Shown in pieces: positions 1-15,000 of a DNA stretch of 45,827 nucleotides (its first letter is position 1; every line of letters starts with the position of its first letter). Position numbers and translations under genes: made by a program. Under the pieces are notes generated by a model that was not told the origin of the DNA, made no database searches, and saw nothing but the letters and a program-made list of their open reading frames with translations. The stretch spans positions 1 to 45,827 of the forward strand of contig JAFPZF010000048.1 in assembly GCA_017417385.1 (NCBI GenBank). Direction: 5' to 3'. Origin of the DNA: Bacteroidales bacterium. Lineage in GTDB: Bacteria > Bacteroidota > Bacteroidia > Bacteroidales > Marinilabiliaceae.

Positions 1-3000
1 ACTCTGTCGGTAGAAGCATCCTTGACTGTCAGGACTGGCGACTTCTCGCTTGCGTCGTACGTGAAGGTCTTCGGCTCTATGCTTGCTATGATAGCTGCCT
101 TAGTAATTGTCCACGTCAGCTCCTGTGCCTCGCCAGTGTAGTTGCCAGCAGGCGTTACTACTATCGTGTACGTGCCGTTTGCCGTCTCAGACACCGTGCC
201 TGATACGGTGTAGTCTGTGCCACGCTCGAGTACTCTGTCGGTCTTAGCATCCTTCACGGTCAGGACCGGCGACTTCTCCGTAGCGTCGTACGTGAAGGTC
301 TTCGGCTCTATGCTTGCGATGATCGCCGCCTTAGTGATGGTCCACGTCAGGCTCGCGTTGCTGCCCTCGTAGTTGTTGATACCCGTGACGGTTATCGTGT
401 AGCTGCCGTTGTCGGTCTTCGTCAGGTCACCACTCAGAGTGTAGTCGACATCAACTGTCAGCACCGCACCTGTTGTTGCGTCCTTGACGGTCACTACCGG
501 TGTATGAGCCGCTGCGTCGTAGGTCACGCTCGTCGGGTCGAGACTTGCAGTCAACGTAGACTTAGATATCTCCCACGTCAGCGTCTGCGCCTCGCCATCG
601 TAGTTGCCCATAGGCGTCACTACTATGGTATACTCTCCATGGTTGGTAGCTGTCCTGACACTCGCCGCGCTGACGGTGTAGTCTGTGCCCTCAACGGCCT
701 CACCGCAGGCTCCGCTTACTGTCAAACCAGGATCCTTGACGCTGCCGTCATACGTGAACGTCGACGTCGTAAGAGCCGCTGTCAACTCTGCCTTGTTGAT
801 GGTCCACGTCAACGTCTGAGCCGTGCCCTCATAGTTACCTGCCGGCGTGACGGTGATGGTGTAAGTGCCATAGTTCTTGCCACTGACCTCTCCACTGACC
901 TCATAGTCGACATCGACGGTCAACGTCTTGCCACTGGTCTTGTCGGTTACGACGACGGTCGGCGTCTTGGTCGTGCAGTCGTACGTGTATTCGCCCGGCG
1001 TGACGGTCGCAACAAGCTCGCTCTTGTTGATTACCCACGTCAGGGTCTGCGCCGTACCACCATAGTTGCCCTTTGGCGTGACGGTGATGGTGTACGTGCC
1101 ATTCGCCGTGCCATCGACCTGCCCACTGACGGTGTAGTCGGTGCCTGCCACGAGCTCATTATGCGTAGAGGCATCCTCGGCCTTGACTGTCGGGGTCTTC
1201 TTAGTGCCGTCATACAGGAACTCGGTCGGATCTACGCTCGCTATCAACGTAGACTTGGTGATGGTCCACGTCAACGTCTGAGCCGTGCCCTTATAGTTGC
1301 CCTTTGGCGTGACGGTTATGTCATAGCTGTTGACATTGGTGCCACTGGTCTCGCCGCCTACGGTGTAGTCGGTGCCAAGTGTCAACGTCCTGCCACTGGT
1401 CTTGTCGGTGACAACGACTGCCGGAGTCTTGACGTCTCCGTCATATACGAATGTCGCCGGGTCAAGCACAGCAACCAGCTCGCTCTTGTTGATTACCCAT
1501 GTCAACGAGATTGCATCGCCATCATAGTTGCCCGCAGGCGTGACGATGATGGTGTACGTACCATTGTTTGTCTCCTTGGTCGTGCCACTGATGGTGTAGT
1601 CTGTGCCCTCACTGAGGACGTCATCGGTATTCTTGTCCTTGACGGTGACTACCGGCGCCTTCTCGGTCGCGTCATACAGGTAGCTGTTCTCGTCGAGGCT
1701 CGCTACGATTGCGGACTTGGTGATGCTCCACGTCAATGCTATCGGCTCGCCATCGTAGTTGCCCGCAGGCGTGATGGTGATGCTGTACGTGCCATTCTCG
1801 GTGCCCTTCCTTGCACCACTGACGGTGTAGTCTGTGCCCTCAGCAAGAGCCCTGTCGGTCGAGGCATCCTTGACTATGATGCTCGGCTCCTTCTCGCTAG
1901 CGTCATACGTGTAGCTTGTCGGGTCGAGGCTCGCTACGATTGCGGACTTGGTGATACTCCACGTCAATGCTATCGGCTCGCCATCGTAGTTGCCCGCAGG
2001 CGTGATGGTGATGCTGTACGTGCCATTCTCTGTGCCCTTCCTTGCACCACTGACGGTGTAGTCTGTGCCCTCAGCAAGCGTCCTGCCTGTAGAGGCATCC
2101 TTGACGACGATGCTCGGCTCCTTCTCGCTTGCATCGTATGTGTAGCTTGTCGGCGTCAGGCTCGCTGTGATACCTGCCTTGCCGATGCTCCACGTCAACG
2201 CTATCGGATCACCTGCATAGTTGCCAGCCGGTGTGACGGTGATGTTGTAAGTGCCATTATCCGTGCCCTTTCTGTCGCCATCGACGGTGTAGTCTGTGCC
2301 CTCACTGAGAGCCCTGCCTGTAGACGCATCCTTGACTATGATGCTCGGCTCCTTCTCACTCGCATCATACGTGTAGCTTGCCGGGTCAAGGCTTGCCGTG
2401 ATGGCGGCCTTGCCGATGCTCCATGTCAATGCTATCTCGTCGCCCTCGTAGTTGCCTATTGGCGTGACGGTGATGGTGTACGTGCCATTGTTCTTGCCAC
2501 TGACCTCACCACCTACTTCATAGTCGACATCGGCTGTCAAAGTCTTGCCACTGGTCTTGTCGGTTACGATGACGTTCGGCGTCTTTGTCGTGTTGTCAAA
2601 TGTGTAGCCCGTCGGATCGACCTCGGCCAACAACTGGCTCTTGTTGATCTTCCATGTCAACGTCTGAGCCGCTCCTCCATAGTTGCCCTTTGGAGTGACG
2701 GTGATGGTGTACGTGCCGTTAGCTGTGCCATTTGTCTGACCACTGATGGTGTAGTCGGTACCTGCCACGAGCTCGTTGTGCGTAGCGGCATCCTCGACCT
2801 TGACTGTCGGGGTCTTCTTGGTGCCGTCATACAGGAACTCGGTCGGCTCGACGCTCGCGGTCAACGTTGCCTGTGCTATGCTCCATGTCAACGTCTGAGC
2901 CGTGCCCTTATAGTTGCCCTTAGGCGTGACGGTGATGGTGTACGTCTTGACGTTCGTACCACTGGTCTCGCCTGCTATGGTGTACTCTGTCGATGCTACG

Positions 3001-6000
3001 CTCTCGCCCGTCGTCTTGTCGGTTACGCTGACGGTCGGGGTCTTTATCGTACCGTCATACGTGAAGCTGAGCGGATCAACTGTTGCTATCAGCTCGCTCT
3101 TGTTGATGTTCCATGTCAAGACGACTGGCGCACCCTTATAGTTGCCCTTAGGCGTGACGGTGATGTTGTACGTGCCATAGTCGGTAGCCGTCCTAGTGCC
3201 ATCGACATCATAGTCCGCACCCTCTGTCAAGACTGCGCTGCTCGTTGCATCCTCGACGATGATGCTCGGCGTCTTTGCCGTAGCATCGTATGTGTACTCG
3301 TCTGGGTCGAGGCGTGCAGTCAACGTCGACTGCTCGATCTTCCATGTCAAGACGATCTCGTCACCTCCTGCATAATAGCCCGCCGGTACGACAGTGATGG
3401 TGTACGTGTCTGCCTCGCTTGCACTCTCTACGCTGCCCGACTTGATGGTGTAGTCTGTGCCGCGCACCATCTCCCTGCTCGAATTGTTGGCATCGCTGAC
3501 GACAAGCGTCGGCGCATGCTCTGTGCCGTCATACGTGTAGGTGGTCGGCGGAGCAAGGCTTGCCGTGAGTCCACCTCTTGCTATCTTCCACGTCAGGACT
3601 ATCGGCTCGCCTGCATAGTTGCCTGCCGGCGTGACGGTGACGGTATAGGTGTCTGGCAATATCGCACTCTCTATGCCCTCGACGGTGTAGTCTGTGCCCC
3701 TCGTCATGATCTTCGACGGCGCATTGGCATCCTTGACGACTACCTCGACGCTCTTCTCGATGCCATCATAGGTCTGATCTGCCGCCGGTACGAGCTCTGC
3801 CGTCAATGCAGATGCCTTGATAGCCCAGTGCAGCTCTATGGTGCCACTGTAGTTGCCACCCTCTGCCGCCGTGATGGTGATGGTGTAGTTGCCGACGTCG
3901 GTCCTCGTGAAGTCTCCGCCTGCCGTGAAGTCGTCGTCAAGCTTCAACTCTACGCCGGTCTTCTTGTCCCTGACGGTGTACGTCGGCGTATGTGCCGTGC
4001 CGTCATACGTGACCTCATCAGGCGTGATTGTCGCCGTCATCTCGCCCTTGCCTATGCACCACGTCAGGTTGATGTCGTCACACCCGGCGTAGATGCCCAT
4101 ACCATAGACTCTGATGTTATGGGATGTTGCAAGGGTCGCACTGATGGCTCCGTCATATCCATAGTCGGTCCACAATACGAGGGTCTTGCTGGTATTGGCT
4201 GCATCCTTGACTGTGACGGTCGGGGTCTTCTCCGTGCCGTCATAGACGAAGCAGTCGCCCGCCATGTTCGAGACACTGGCTGTCAGCGTCCTCTTTACGA
4301 TCTCGAATGTGAAGGTCTTCTCTGTGCTCTGGTCTGCATACTGCAGGTTGCCACTGAGCGTGACGGTGACTGTATGCGTGCCTATGGTCTTGAAGTCGCT
4401 GTTCCACGTGACGGTGTAGTCCGTCCCCTCGACGAGGGTCTTCGGACCTGTCATGCTGACTGTCGGATGCTGTACTGCTCCCGTGTAATAGACGCTCGTC
4501 GCACTGATGTACGACGCAAGGCCGCTCTTGTACTCTACGCTCGCCGTGACGGTGCCAGGCTTGATGCTCCAGCTCAAGGTCTGCGCCGCACCTGTATAGT
4601 TGCCCTTCGGCGTCACTACGATCTCGTAGTCGCCGACTGCCGTAGCCTTCCTGACGCTAGCTGCCGAGATCTCATAATCGACGCCCTCGGTCAACGGACA
4701 GGTCGCTCCCGACGTGACTGTCAAGCCTGGGTTCTTCTCGCTGCCGTCATACGTGAACTCGTCGGTTGCTATCGCCGCCGTCAACGATGCCGACTGTATC
4801 TCATACGTCTGCTCGTTGGTCAACGGACTGACAGTGTAGTTCGAGTTCAGCATGGTGACCTTCGTGGTCACTGTGATCTCGCCTACCTTCGTCAAGTCTG
4901 TCGTCGCACTCGCACCTCTCTTGTATGTGTAAGCGACGGTGTAGTCTGTTCCCTGCGTGAGGCCCTCGATGCTGACTGTCGGCTGCTGTCCGTGTGCCAG
5001 GCAGTCATACGTGACGTTGCTTACCTCCGAGTACTCGGCTGTCAACTCTACTGCCTGAACTTTCCACGTCAACTTGATGTCGTCACCGGTGTAGTTGCCC
5101 ATCGGACGTACGGTGATGAAGTAGTCGCCGACGTTCTCTGCCGCCCTCGTGCTACCGGTGACAATCTCATAGTCTCTGCCCTCTACGGCTGTCGTGCATG
5201 CTCCTGTGACTACCAATCCTGGGTCATTGACTATGCCCTTGTGGTAGTTGAAGGTCTCTGTCGTCAACGTCGCTGTCAGCGGCGCCGGTACTATGTTGAA
5301 GTAGACAATCTTGGTGTTCTTGTAGTTGCCGATTCCATGCAGCGTGATGCTTCCGGTCCCGACTGCTACGTTCTCGCCATACTCAAGCGTGAAGTCGTTG
5401 CCGACCTCGATGTCCTCCCTGACCAGAACTGGCGTGAGATGATGTGTGTACGTGACACCACCAACCTCCGGTCTGATCTGCTCGCAAGTGTAGGTCTGAT
5501 CCTGTATCTCCGGAACCTCGGCATTGATGATGTCTGCCCTCATGATGTACCACGTCAGCTCGATTGGCTCCTGCCCTGCGAAGTTCGAGCCCGGAGTGAC
5601 TGTTACCTTATACCCCGGATCCTCGTTCGCATTCATCGCACTCGTCACTCCATTGACGGTGTAGTCCGACGCACTGACGGCATTCGCCGTGCCCTCGTAA
5701 TATGCGCTCACGGTCACTGTGTGCTCCGTGAAGTCATAGAGGAACGACCCCTCGTCAAGGCTTGCCGTCAACGTGGCCGGCGTGATGTTGTACGTCAGCT
5801 TGCTGTTACCACTGTAGTTGCCCGTGCCGACGACATTGACGGTGTAAGTGCCGACATTGGTGCTCGATGCGTTGCTGTAGTCAAGGGTGTAGTCGGTGCC
5901 CTTCGTCAACGCCTTGCCTGTAGCCTTGTCTGTGACTACCGGCTCCGGCAACTGCACCGCTCCATTATACGTCCTCGATGTCCACGGCAATGTTGCCGTA

Positions 6001-9000
6001 AGCTGCGACTTGGTGATGTTGAACGTGACTGTCGTCGTACCGGTGTAGTTACCGATTCCTCGGATGTCGATTATCGCCTCGCCGACGTTGACGTTGTTCC
6101 TGTAGCCGGTGATGACGAAGTCGATGCCCTCATTGACGGTGAACTGCTTGCCGCCAGATGTGAACTTGCCACTGAACGCCGTCGGCCTGATCTGCTCGCC
6201 AGTGTAACGCCTGTCGGCTATCGAGAACGGCTTCAAGCTTACTGCTCGTATCTCGAAGGTCACGGTCTTGGTCGTCCCTTCGATGAAGTTGCCCGTGCCA
6301 TTCGCCGTCAACGTGATGACACCCGACGTCGCACCGACATTGGTGTTCTCCCCGTATGTGACGCTGTAGCTGCTAGCATCCTGCGCATATCCCTTATACT
6401 TGTCACTGATGCTCGGCGTGATCTGGCTGCCTGTGTACGTGTAGTATGCTGCCAACCCTACGACGTCCGACTTGTCGATGTCGACCGGTGTGATGTTGAA
6501 GTTGACTGTGCGAGTGCCTGTGTAGTTGGCTGTCTTCGCCGTCAACGTGATGGTAGCTACCCCGACATTGACATTGTCGCTATACGTCGTCGTATAGTTG
6601 GTGTTCGTTATCTTCCTCTCGCCATACGTGAGCACCGGCGCTGGCTTGATCTGGCTGCCCGTGTACTCCTTGTCGTCAATTGCTGCGACTGTGATGTCCG
6701 GACTGCTCAGGTCAAGCGGCAAGATGTTGAACGAGACGTTCAACTTGCCACTGTAATTGCCAGCTCCACTAACGACGATGGCCGCCGGGTCACCGACATT
6801 GGTCCTCTTGGTCTTCGCGTATGCTATGGTGTAGTCTGTGCCCTGAGTCAAGACTTGACCGTCAAGCGTGACGACTATCTCAGACATGTTCTGGACTGCC
6901 GCAACGCCTGTGTACACTTTGTCCTGTACGCCCGTCACGACGGCATCCTCGATGCTCCTCTTGATGATCGAGAACGAGACGGTCTTCTGCCCACAGAAAT
7001 TGCCGGCACCCTCGTTAGCCGCTATGTATACCTTGCCATTGTTGGTGCCGTATGCGACGTTCGTGCCATACGTGACGGTGTACTCGCTCGGATCTACTGT
7101 GTAGCTGCCCATCTTCAGAGTGAAGCCCTCCGGCGTGATCTGGCTGCCAGTGTACGTGTACTTGGCATTGATGCCCGTGACGGTCACATCCTTCATGTCA
7201 GCACACGTGATGCTGAACGGCACATCCCTGCTGCCCGTGAAGTTGCACGTCTCGCTATCTACGGCCTTGAACGTTGCTACCGGACTGTCGGTGACGTACA
7301 TGTTGCTGCTGTACTCTATCTCATAGTCCGTGCCCTCGTCCATGTTGTAGTCCGCCGTTCCATTGCGGAAGAAGACGTTCGGCGACGGCGTCACCGGTAC
7401 TCCAGCGAACTTCGACGACTCTATCTCGTCTATCTGGACGTAGCTGCCACTGATGTCATACGGGTTGATCGTGAAGTTCAGCGTCTTCGTGCCAGTAAAG
7501 TTGTTGACACCCGTGACGGTCACGGTCGCCGTACCCCTGTTGATATGGTTGCTGTACGCGAGGATATAGTCTGTACCCTCGACGAGTACGTCGTCGCCAT
7601 TCTTGACTACGAGGACTACGTCGTCTGCGGTCGTGTGCTCCTGTCCGTCGTATGTGACTGCCGGTATCGGCTCATACGTGCACTCGACGACCTTCATCGC
7701 TCCTATCTGGAACGGTATGCTCGTCGTGTTCTTGAAGTTGCCTCCACTGAGCGCCGTCAAGGTTATGATGCCCTGGCCTCTGTCGACGTTGTTGCTGTAC
7801 GAGACGCTGTAGTCGACGCCCTCGACAAGCGTGTAGTTGCACTTGCCAAACTTCGCCGTCACGACTGGCTTGATTGGCTCGCCGGTATACGGATACTCGG
7901 TCTTGTCAAGCGTGTACGTGATGTTCCTGATGTCCGCCTTCTGGATGGTGAACGTCACTGTCCTGCTGTCCTTGTAAGAGCCCTTACCAGTGTACGTGAC
8001 GGTTCCGACATTCGTGCCGACATTTATGTTCTCTCCGTATGTGATGGTGTAGTCCGTTCCTGATGCCAGAGTCTGAGGAGACTTGCTCTGGTAATACACC
8101 TTGAAGTTGCTCGGCGTAATCTGGCATCCCGTGAAGGTCTGAGCCGTGATGTTCTGCGTGGTTATCAACGTGTTGCTCGGAGCTAGACTTACCTGACCTA
8201 TCTCGAAGGTGACGGTCTTCGTGCCAGTGTAGTTGCCTATACCTGTGAACGTGATGGTCGCCGTGCCACTCTTGACATTGTTGCTGTACGAGACGGTGAA
8301 GTCGGTATTCCACCTGAGCTTCGTCGGGACGCCTCCGAGCGGATACGTCAACTCCTTGTCGTTGTCCCAGTCGAACTCTACCGCCGTGCCGGTGAACATC
8401 TGCTCCGGTATGGTCGAGCATGTCGCATCTGCTATGTCTAGCGGTGTGATGTTGAAGGTCGTGCTGACGGTCCCGACATACGTGCCCTTACCTGTTACGG
8501 TACATGTGTACTCCCCGACGTTCAAGACGTTCCTCGGATCGTACGATACGGTGTAGTTGGAGGTCGACGCCGGAACGACGGCACCATTGGAACGTACCAC
8601 TGGCGCCGGCGCCTGGAAGTCTCCCGTATATGGGATGTCTGCCATGGCGTCGAGTGTTATCTCTGCCTGCTCTATCGTGAACTCGATGCTCTTCGACCCA
8701 CTGTAGCAAGTGCCCCTCTTGGCAGTCACGATCATCCTCGCCGTTCCTGGCGCATAGTTGTTCTGATACGTGATGGTGTAGTCGACGTCCTTCGTGAGCT
8801 CTACGCCCTCATAGTAGATCTTTGTCGTCGGTGTGACTGGGTTGCCCTCGTCATACGGCTGGTCGTCGATAGGATCCCACGTGATGTTGCCTATGTTCTT
8901 CGCTACTATCCTGAAGGTCTGCCGCGCCGTACCCTTGAAGTTGCCCTTCGCCGTGATAAGCACGGTCGCCGTTCCGACTGCCGTGTTGTTGAGGTACTCG

Positions 9001-12000
9001 TAGTCGTAATCGACTCCTGCCCTCAGCTCGCGCTCGACACCCTCTATCTCATAATAGACGGTGAACGACGGCGTTATCGCACTGCCCGTACATGTCTGGT
9101 TCGCTATGCTCGAGATCCTCGAGACTGTCAGCTCCATACCGACGATGTTGAAGGTGTACGACGCCGTACCATAGAAGTTGCCTCCGTCAAGCGCCGTGAC
9201 CTTGATGGTCGCTGTGCCGACCTCGACGTTGTTCTCCCACTCTACCTTGTAGTCGGTTCCCTTCGTCAAGTGATACGTGCCATAGAGGAGGTTCGGCTCC
9301 GGCTTGATCTCCGACCCTGTATAGGTCATGTCGGTCAAGACCTTGGTCTGCTCCGCTGCCGCTATGTTCGCCTTCTCTATGGTGAAGTTCTCCTCGTGGT
9401 TGCCCGAGTAGTTCTTGCCGAGACCATGGAAGTTGACAACGGCGGTGTTAACGCCTGCATTGACGTTGTTCGAGTACTCGAGGACGTAATCGACATTCTC
9501 TACGAGGACATGATCGACGTCATAGTAGTCTATGTAGTGGAGCACTGGATCCGAACTTGGCGTCACTGCCTGACCGGTGAACTCTGCCGACGCTACAGGA
9601 TCGGCATAGACTGTACCCCTCAACGGGTTCTCGAGATCTACGCTCTGGATCTGGAAGGTCGCCGTGTACGCACCCGAGCAGTTGCCCGCAAAGTTGATCG
9701 TGACGCTCGCCTCACCCGCTATGGTGTTGTTTGCGTATGTGACAGGGCCCGAACCGTCCGCCAACGCATAGCACTCCCCTGCATTCAAGAGGCAGTACTC
9801 TGGATTGTCCGGACCATTGTAGTAGTATCTTACCTCAAACGTCGGCTTGATCGGCTTACCACCGTCATAGTAGAAGAAGCTTGCCGGCTCCAAGAAATGT
9901 ACCTTGACATTCGGATTCGACTGCGTGATCGTCAGGTTCGTCACAGATACCGGCACCCTGCACCTGCCTGTGTAGTTCGACGTCGACTTCGCCTCAAGCT
10001 CGATGTAGCTGGTCTCGCCGACCGGCACGTCACCCAGGCTCGTCGTCAAAACGGTGTACTCGGTGCTAGCTACGTCGACGTCGGTCACTGGATCCTTCAG
10101 CTCGACGGTCGGCATCACGAGCCCAGCACATGACCACTGTACCTTCATGGACTCGGTGTTCTTCGCTACACACCTGCTGAAGTCTGCCTTGCCTATCGAG
10201 AACGGCACGGTCAACTCGCCCGTGAATCGCTTGCCGTTACCCGTTATCTTGACCTTCGCCGTGTTCGTGCCTGTCGCTATGTTGTCGCTCCACTCCAGCG
10301 AGACGTTCTCTGTGTCGTCCGCCGAGCCGCCTATGAGCGAGTGCTCACCACCATTCGGGTCAACGAAGATGATCTCCGGCACTGGCTTCTTCTCCGTGCC
10401 GTCGTATGTCTGTACCGGGATCGTCACCCTCAACTTGCCTGCATCATATACTGTCTGCAGGTCGGCTGGCACTATGTTGAACTTCGCTGTCAACTTCTCG
10501 CCAGGCGCCGCCGTGTTGAGAGTGATTATCAGCTCGTCCTCGCCCGCCGTCTGGACTCCCGACGACGACTGTACATACGTGAAGTCTGTCCCAGGAACGA
10601 ATGTGTACGTGCGCTCGTTGCCCTCCGAATCGGTCGACGTATACGTCAATGTCGGCTCCGCTGCTATACGTAGCCAGTTGAACGTCTGGTCTGGTATCGG
10701 CGCTATGTCTATCTTCGTCTTGTCTATCGGCACGATATTGTAGAAGTCGATACCCTTGCCGCCCCATATTGCTCCGTCATTTCCGTTCTGATTGAACAAC
10801 GCTGCAGAGACTGCAACGCCATCTACCAACGAACCTGGTGTCTTGAGCGTTCCATATATGCTGTTCGTGACACTATACGCACCTACGAAATACGTTCCTA
10901 CATTAGTCGGCTTCGTGACTACCTTGCTGTCCTGCATATAGAACAGCGCATAGTACTCCCTGTTTACTGGCAAGTTCGCGACGTCATCTGCTATCCTTAC
11001 CTCCGGAGCATCAAGGCATATCGGGAAACCTGTCCACTCATAGTCCTTCGGATCTACATGGATAAGGTTATAACTCAACCGACCATGTGTGAGTGTATAA
11101 TTGATCGATGTCTGCCCTATGAAGTTATGGTTATCCGGCGACGCCTCTATGGTGATTGTCGCTGTCGACGTGTTTCCCGTACATGACTCACAATTGCTGT
11201 AATAGTATATGAAGTCGGTTCCTGCAGCATCTCTTACTCTCGCCTTGTCAGCATGGAAATAACCAGTGCCGAGCAACTGGGTGTTCGTCCTGCCGAAACG
11301 GAGCGAGAAACTCGGGTGGTTTGTATAGTCACCACTAAAGAAGAGTCCACGTCCTGGCTTCTCCTTGAAGAAGTCATATATCACGAAGTCATTATCCTTC
11401 ATTCCATGGCCCGTGCCTCTTGAATTAGCAGACTGTGCTCCTGCAGTAAAAGGATTCAGGCTCCAAGCCCAGATGTCCGAGAAATCCAGCGGGTTGATGT
11501 CAAATGGCACTATAGCCATGCCCGTGTAGTTCCCGATTCCTGCTACATATATCTTCGCCTTCTCTGTGCTACCCTCATATACCGTAGCATTGATATTATC
11601 CTCGTGTGATACTACCTTGAAATCGCCCTGTGCCAACGTTTTAGTTGTCGAAGTCGGCGTCGTTGTAGTCGTACTTTCTTGCGTTTCATCATACGGTCCT
11701 GTGACAGTTGATGCATCTATATTCTCATATCCTACCGGTTTATCATAATTATCCCCATCAGGATCAGCAACCCATTGTGTTCCTGCCTCATTACAATACC
11801 GCTTGTACGTTACATTCTGTATCTGATTCTCGACAATCTTTGTACCTGTTTTACTTACGGTCGTCTTGACTTCGGTCTCAACCGTTGTAACAACACTAAT
11901 CGTGATATTTGCCTTATTTGTACCTGGCTCAATTGCAGCCCCAGTGTAGTAATATGTTCCCGATACAGTAGCGGTCGGCGTCGTCGTTGTTGTTGTAGTC

Positions 12001-15000
12001 GTCTCTGTAGTCGTCGTCTCAACACCTTCTCTATGCTCTACAATCTTCGTACAAATCGCTGTTCCTGTCCTATAGTAACGAACTCCCAAATTAAGGAAAC
12101 CATACCTTTCGCGCTGTACAGCACCGTACGTAACGGTTCCACATGATGTCGTCGGATCTATGTTGTCCGTAAATGGTGCCGAATTGCTTTCCGTCGTCGT
12201 GTTCGTCGCCACTACGGTCTCCGCTATGTTTATTGGGTTACGGCTAAATGACACCGTTCCCGCCGTGAAGTGTGGAGACGACGCCAACGCTGTTATCTGG
12301 ATGTCGTTTGTTCTTACCTTATACGTGTACTCGCTCGGGTCCACTATAGTCCCATTGAAATTCAATATAGGCGCAACGGTCGCAGACACCTCCGACAAGT
12401 TCGTTATCGTTGCCTTGCTAATCTGCGTCTTAGTTATCGTGAACGTATACGTACCGACATTCACAAAGTCCCTCGTATTGTCCTGACCTTGTATAGTAAG
12501 CGTAGCTGTGCCCGGCTCTATATTGTTCACGTATGTCATCATGGTGTCTGTCGCATTGACATACACGATGCTACCATTATTCTTTATCGACTTGACCGTC
12601 GCCAATATCGGCCTGCCTGTATACTCATACGATGTCTTGGTCAACTCGACTGTCGTCTTGTTGCTCTGGAAATCTACAGGATGTATCGTGAAGGGCACCT
12701 TTCCTGCATTGATGAAATACGTTCCGTCTACGGAGTTGATGAACATATAGCCCGTACCCGAGCTGATATTGTATGTCCATGTCTGACGTGTGTCGTATGC
12801 GTTATGGTTAGAGTTATAGTTCAACTGCTGATAGTTGTCTCCAACCTTGACGTACGTATTTACACTCGGCCTATTAATAACGCCTGTGTAATAGTAATCT
12901 TCTATTGGCTTATATACGGTTGTCGTCGGTGCCGTCGGGTTGTTCTCGCTGACGGCATAGTAATTCCCATCCGCCGCCTTGAACAATATTCGGTCGTTCA
13001 AGTCTGGCTTCAAGATTTCAAACGTAACAGTCTGATTACCACTATAGACCCCCTTACCATTAACTCTGAACGTAGCACTCTGCGTCGGATTCGTGTTGTT
13101 TTTCCAGTTATCCAACGTATAGTCGACATCCTTCGTCAACGTCATACCATTGTACACGACTACCGGCTCCGGCTTTATTGCATATCCAGAGAAATAGTAG
13201 AGGTCTGGCAATGTGACGACTGCATCTGCTATCGTCGCCCGACTAATGGTGAAATTGTACTGCTTGCTGCACTCGAAGTTTCCAATTCCAGTATAGGTGA
13301 CGGTCGCAGTCCCGACTCCAGTATTGTTCACATACGAGACGTTGAAGTCCACCCCCTCAGCCAAGTGCTTACCATTATATGTCAAGATATAGCTGTCCTG
13401 CTCGACGGCTATACCTGTATAGCTCATGCTCTTGTTCGGATTCTCAAACGTGACAGCTCCTGCTCCTCCATTGTTCGTCAGGCACTTCTTCGTTATCGAG
13501 AAGTTGAAGTCCTTCGTGCCCATGTAGGTGTCGCTCTTCGCTATGATACGAACTACCGCAGCGTCGCCAACGTTGACGTTGTTCTCATAGTAATACTCGA
13601 AGTCGACTCCTGCTGTCAAGATGTGCTCCGCTCCCTCATAGCGTATCGCCACCCTCGGTGTCGGCTTTATCTCCGCATACATGAAGACTGAACTCGGGAT
13701 CGTCGACTGGTCTTTGAGGTACGCATCCTTCAAGTCGACTGCCGTTATCGTGAAGTGGTAGTCGAACGTACCCGTATAGATGCAGTCTGCCCTGTCCGCA
13801 GCCGTGAACGTGATGGTCGCAAGTCCAGGCTGCGTGTTGTTCGTTATGCTATATGTGTACTCGCTCGCCGGTATCAGCGTCTCACCCATATGAAGAACTG
13901 GCGTCGGATTGATCGCTGTTCCATTATATACGTATGTCGCATCAACTCCCGTCACGGTAGCATTACCAAGCGGCACCTTAGTGATCTCGAATGTCGTGCT
14001 TCTCGAGTTGACAAAGTTCCCGCTCTTTGCCGTGAAGGTCACCGTAGCCGTGCCGACATTCTTGTTGTTGGCGTAGCTCAATGTATAGTCGACGTCCTTC
14101 GTCAACGCATTGCCCCTCAACCTGATGACTGCTTCCGCATCCAGCTCTATGTTGTTACCGGTGTACTGCTTCGATGGGATGTCGTCGATTGCTACAAAGG
14201 TGCTCGTCGCAAGATCTACCGGCGTGATAGTGAACGTCTTAGTCAACGTGCCTGTATAGTTGCCCTTTCCTGTTGCTATTGCCTTAGCCGCCGTACCTGC
14301 ATCGACATTGTCCTCATACGATGCGTCAAAGCAATCTGCATTCAGGACGACTGTGCTACCATTCACCGTCGCCTCTATCTCTATCGCCGGCTCTATCGCA
14401 CTGCCAGTGTACTCCTGACTTGCTATGTTCCTAGCCGTGAGCGTGTTGAGCGGACATCGGTCTATGGTGAAGTGTACTACCTTGCTGCCCGTGAAGTTAC
14501 TGTTCGCCGTCGGCAATATGCTTACCGTCGCCTCCCCCGCATCTCGGTTGTCTGAATACGTCACGTGATACTGGTCCGTACTGATGGCTTCCCCTCCTAT
14601 GGTGACGCTGACCGCTGGCTCGAAGTCTGTTCCGTTATATACGAAGGTACCTCCGGCAAATGCCACGTCACAACTCGAGAGGTTGATCTTGTTGATTGTA
14701 AAGTACAAGTCCTTCGAGTTCGCAAAGTTTGCACTCTTCGCCCTGACTGTTACTGTCGCTGTTCCATAGTTTACGTTATGCTCATACTCGAGGGTATAGT
14801 CCGTTCCCTCGGTCAATGTGACGCCACCAAGCTTAACAGTAGGAACTGGCTGAATCTCCGCTCCCGTATAGTCATACTCCGTCTCAGCGAGAGTAGCCGT
14901 AACATTAGGCGACGACGAGAGGTCAACAGCATTGATCGTGAACTCTTTGTCTACACTGCTCCCTGCAAACGCTCCCTTTCCTACAAAGGTCATGGTCGCC

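Noticed and set aside
504-8063. Plus-strand open frame of 2,519 codons opposite the giant gene
   Set aside because: It lies exactly codon-on-codon antisense to the repeat gene. It is open because the sense codons in this frame never are TTA, CTA or TCA, a result of biased, repetitive coding. The translation is Arg/Leu/Val-rich with no domain, and no promoter supports it.
9270-14555. Further long plus-strand frames (for example 9270-10133, 12270-13691, 13755-14555)
   Set aside because: These are also antisense shadows of the repeat gene with the same Arg-rich composition; none has a recognisable domain or start region.
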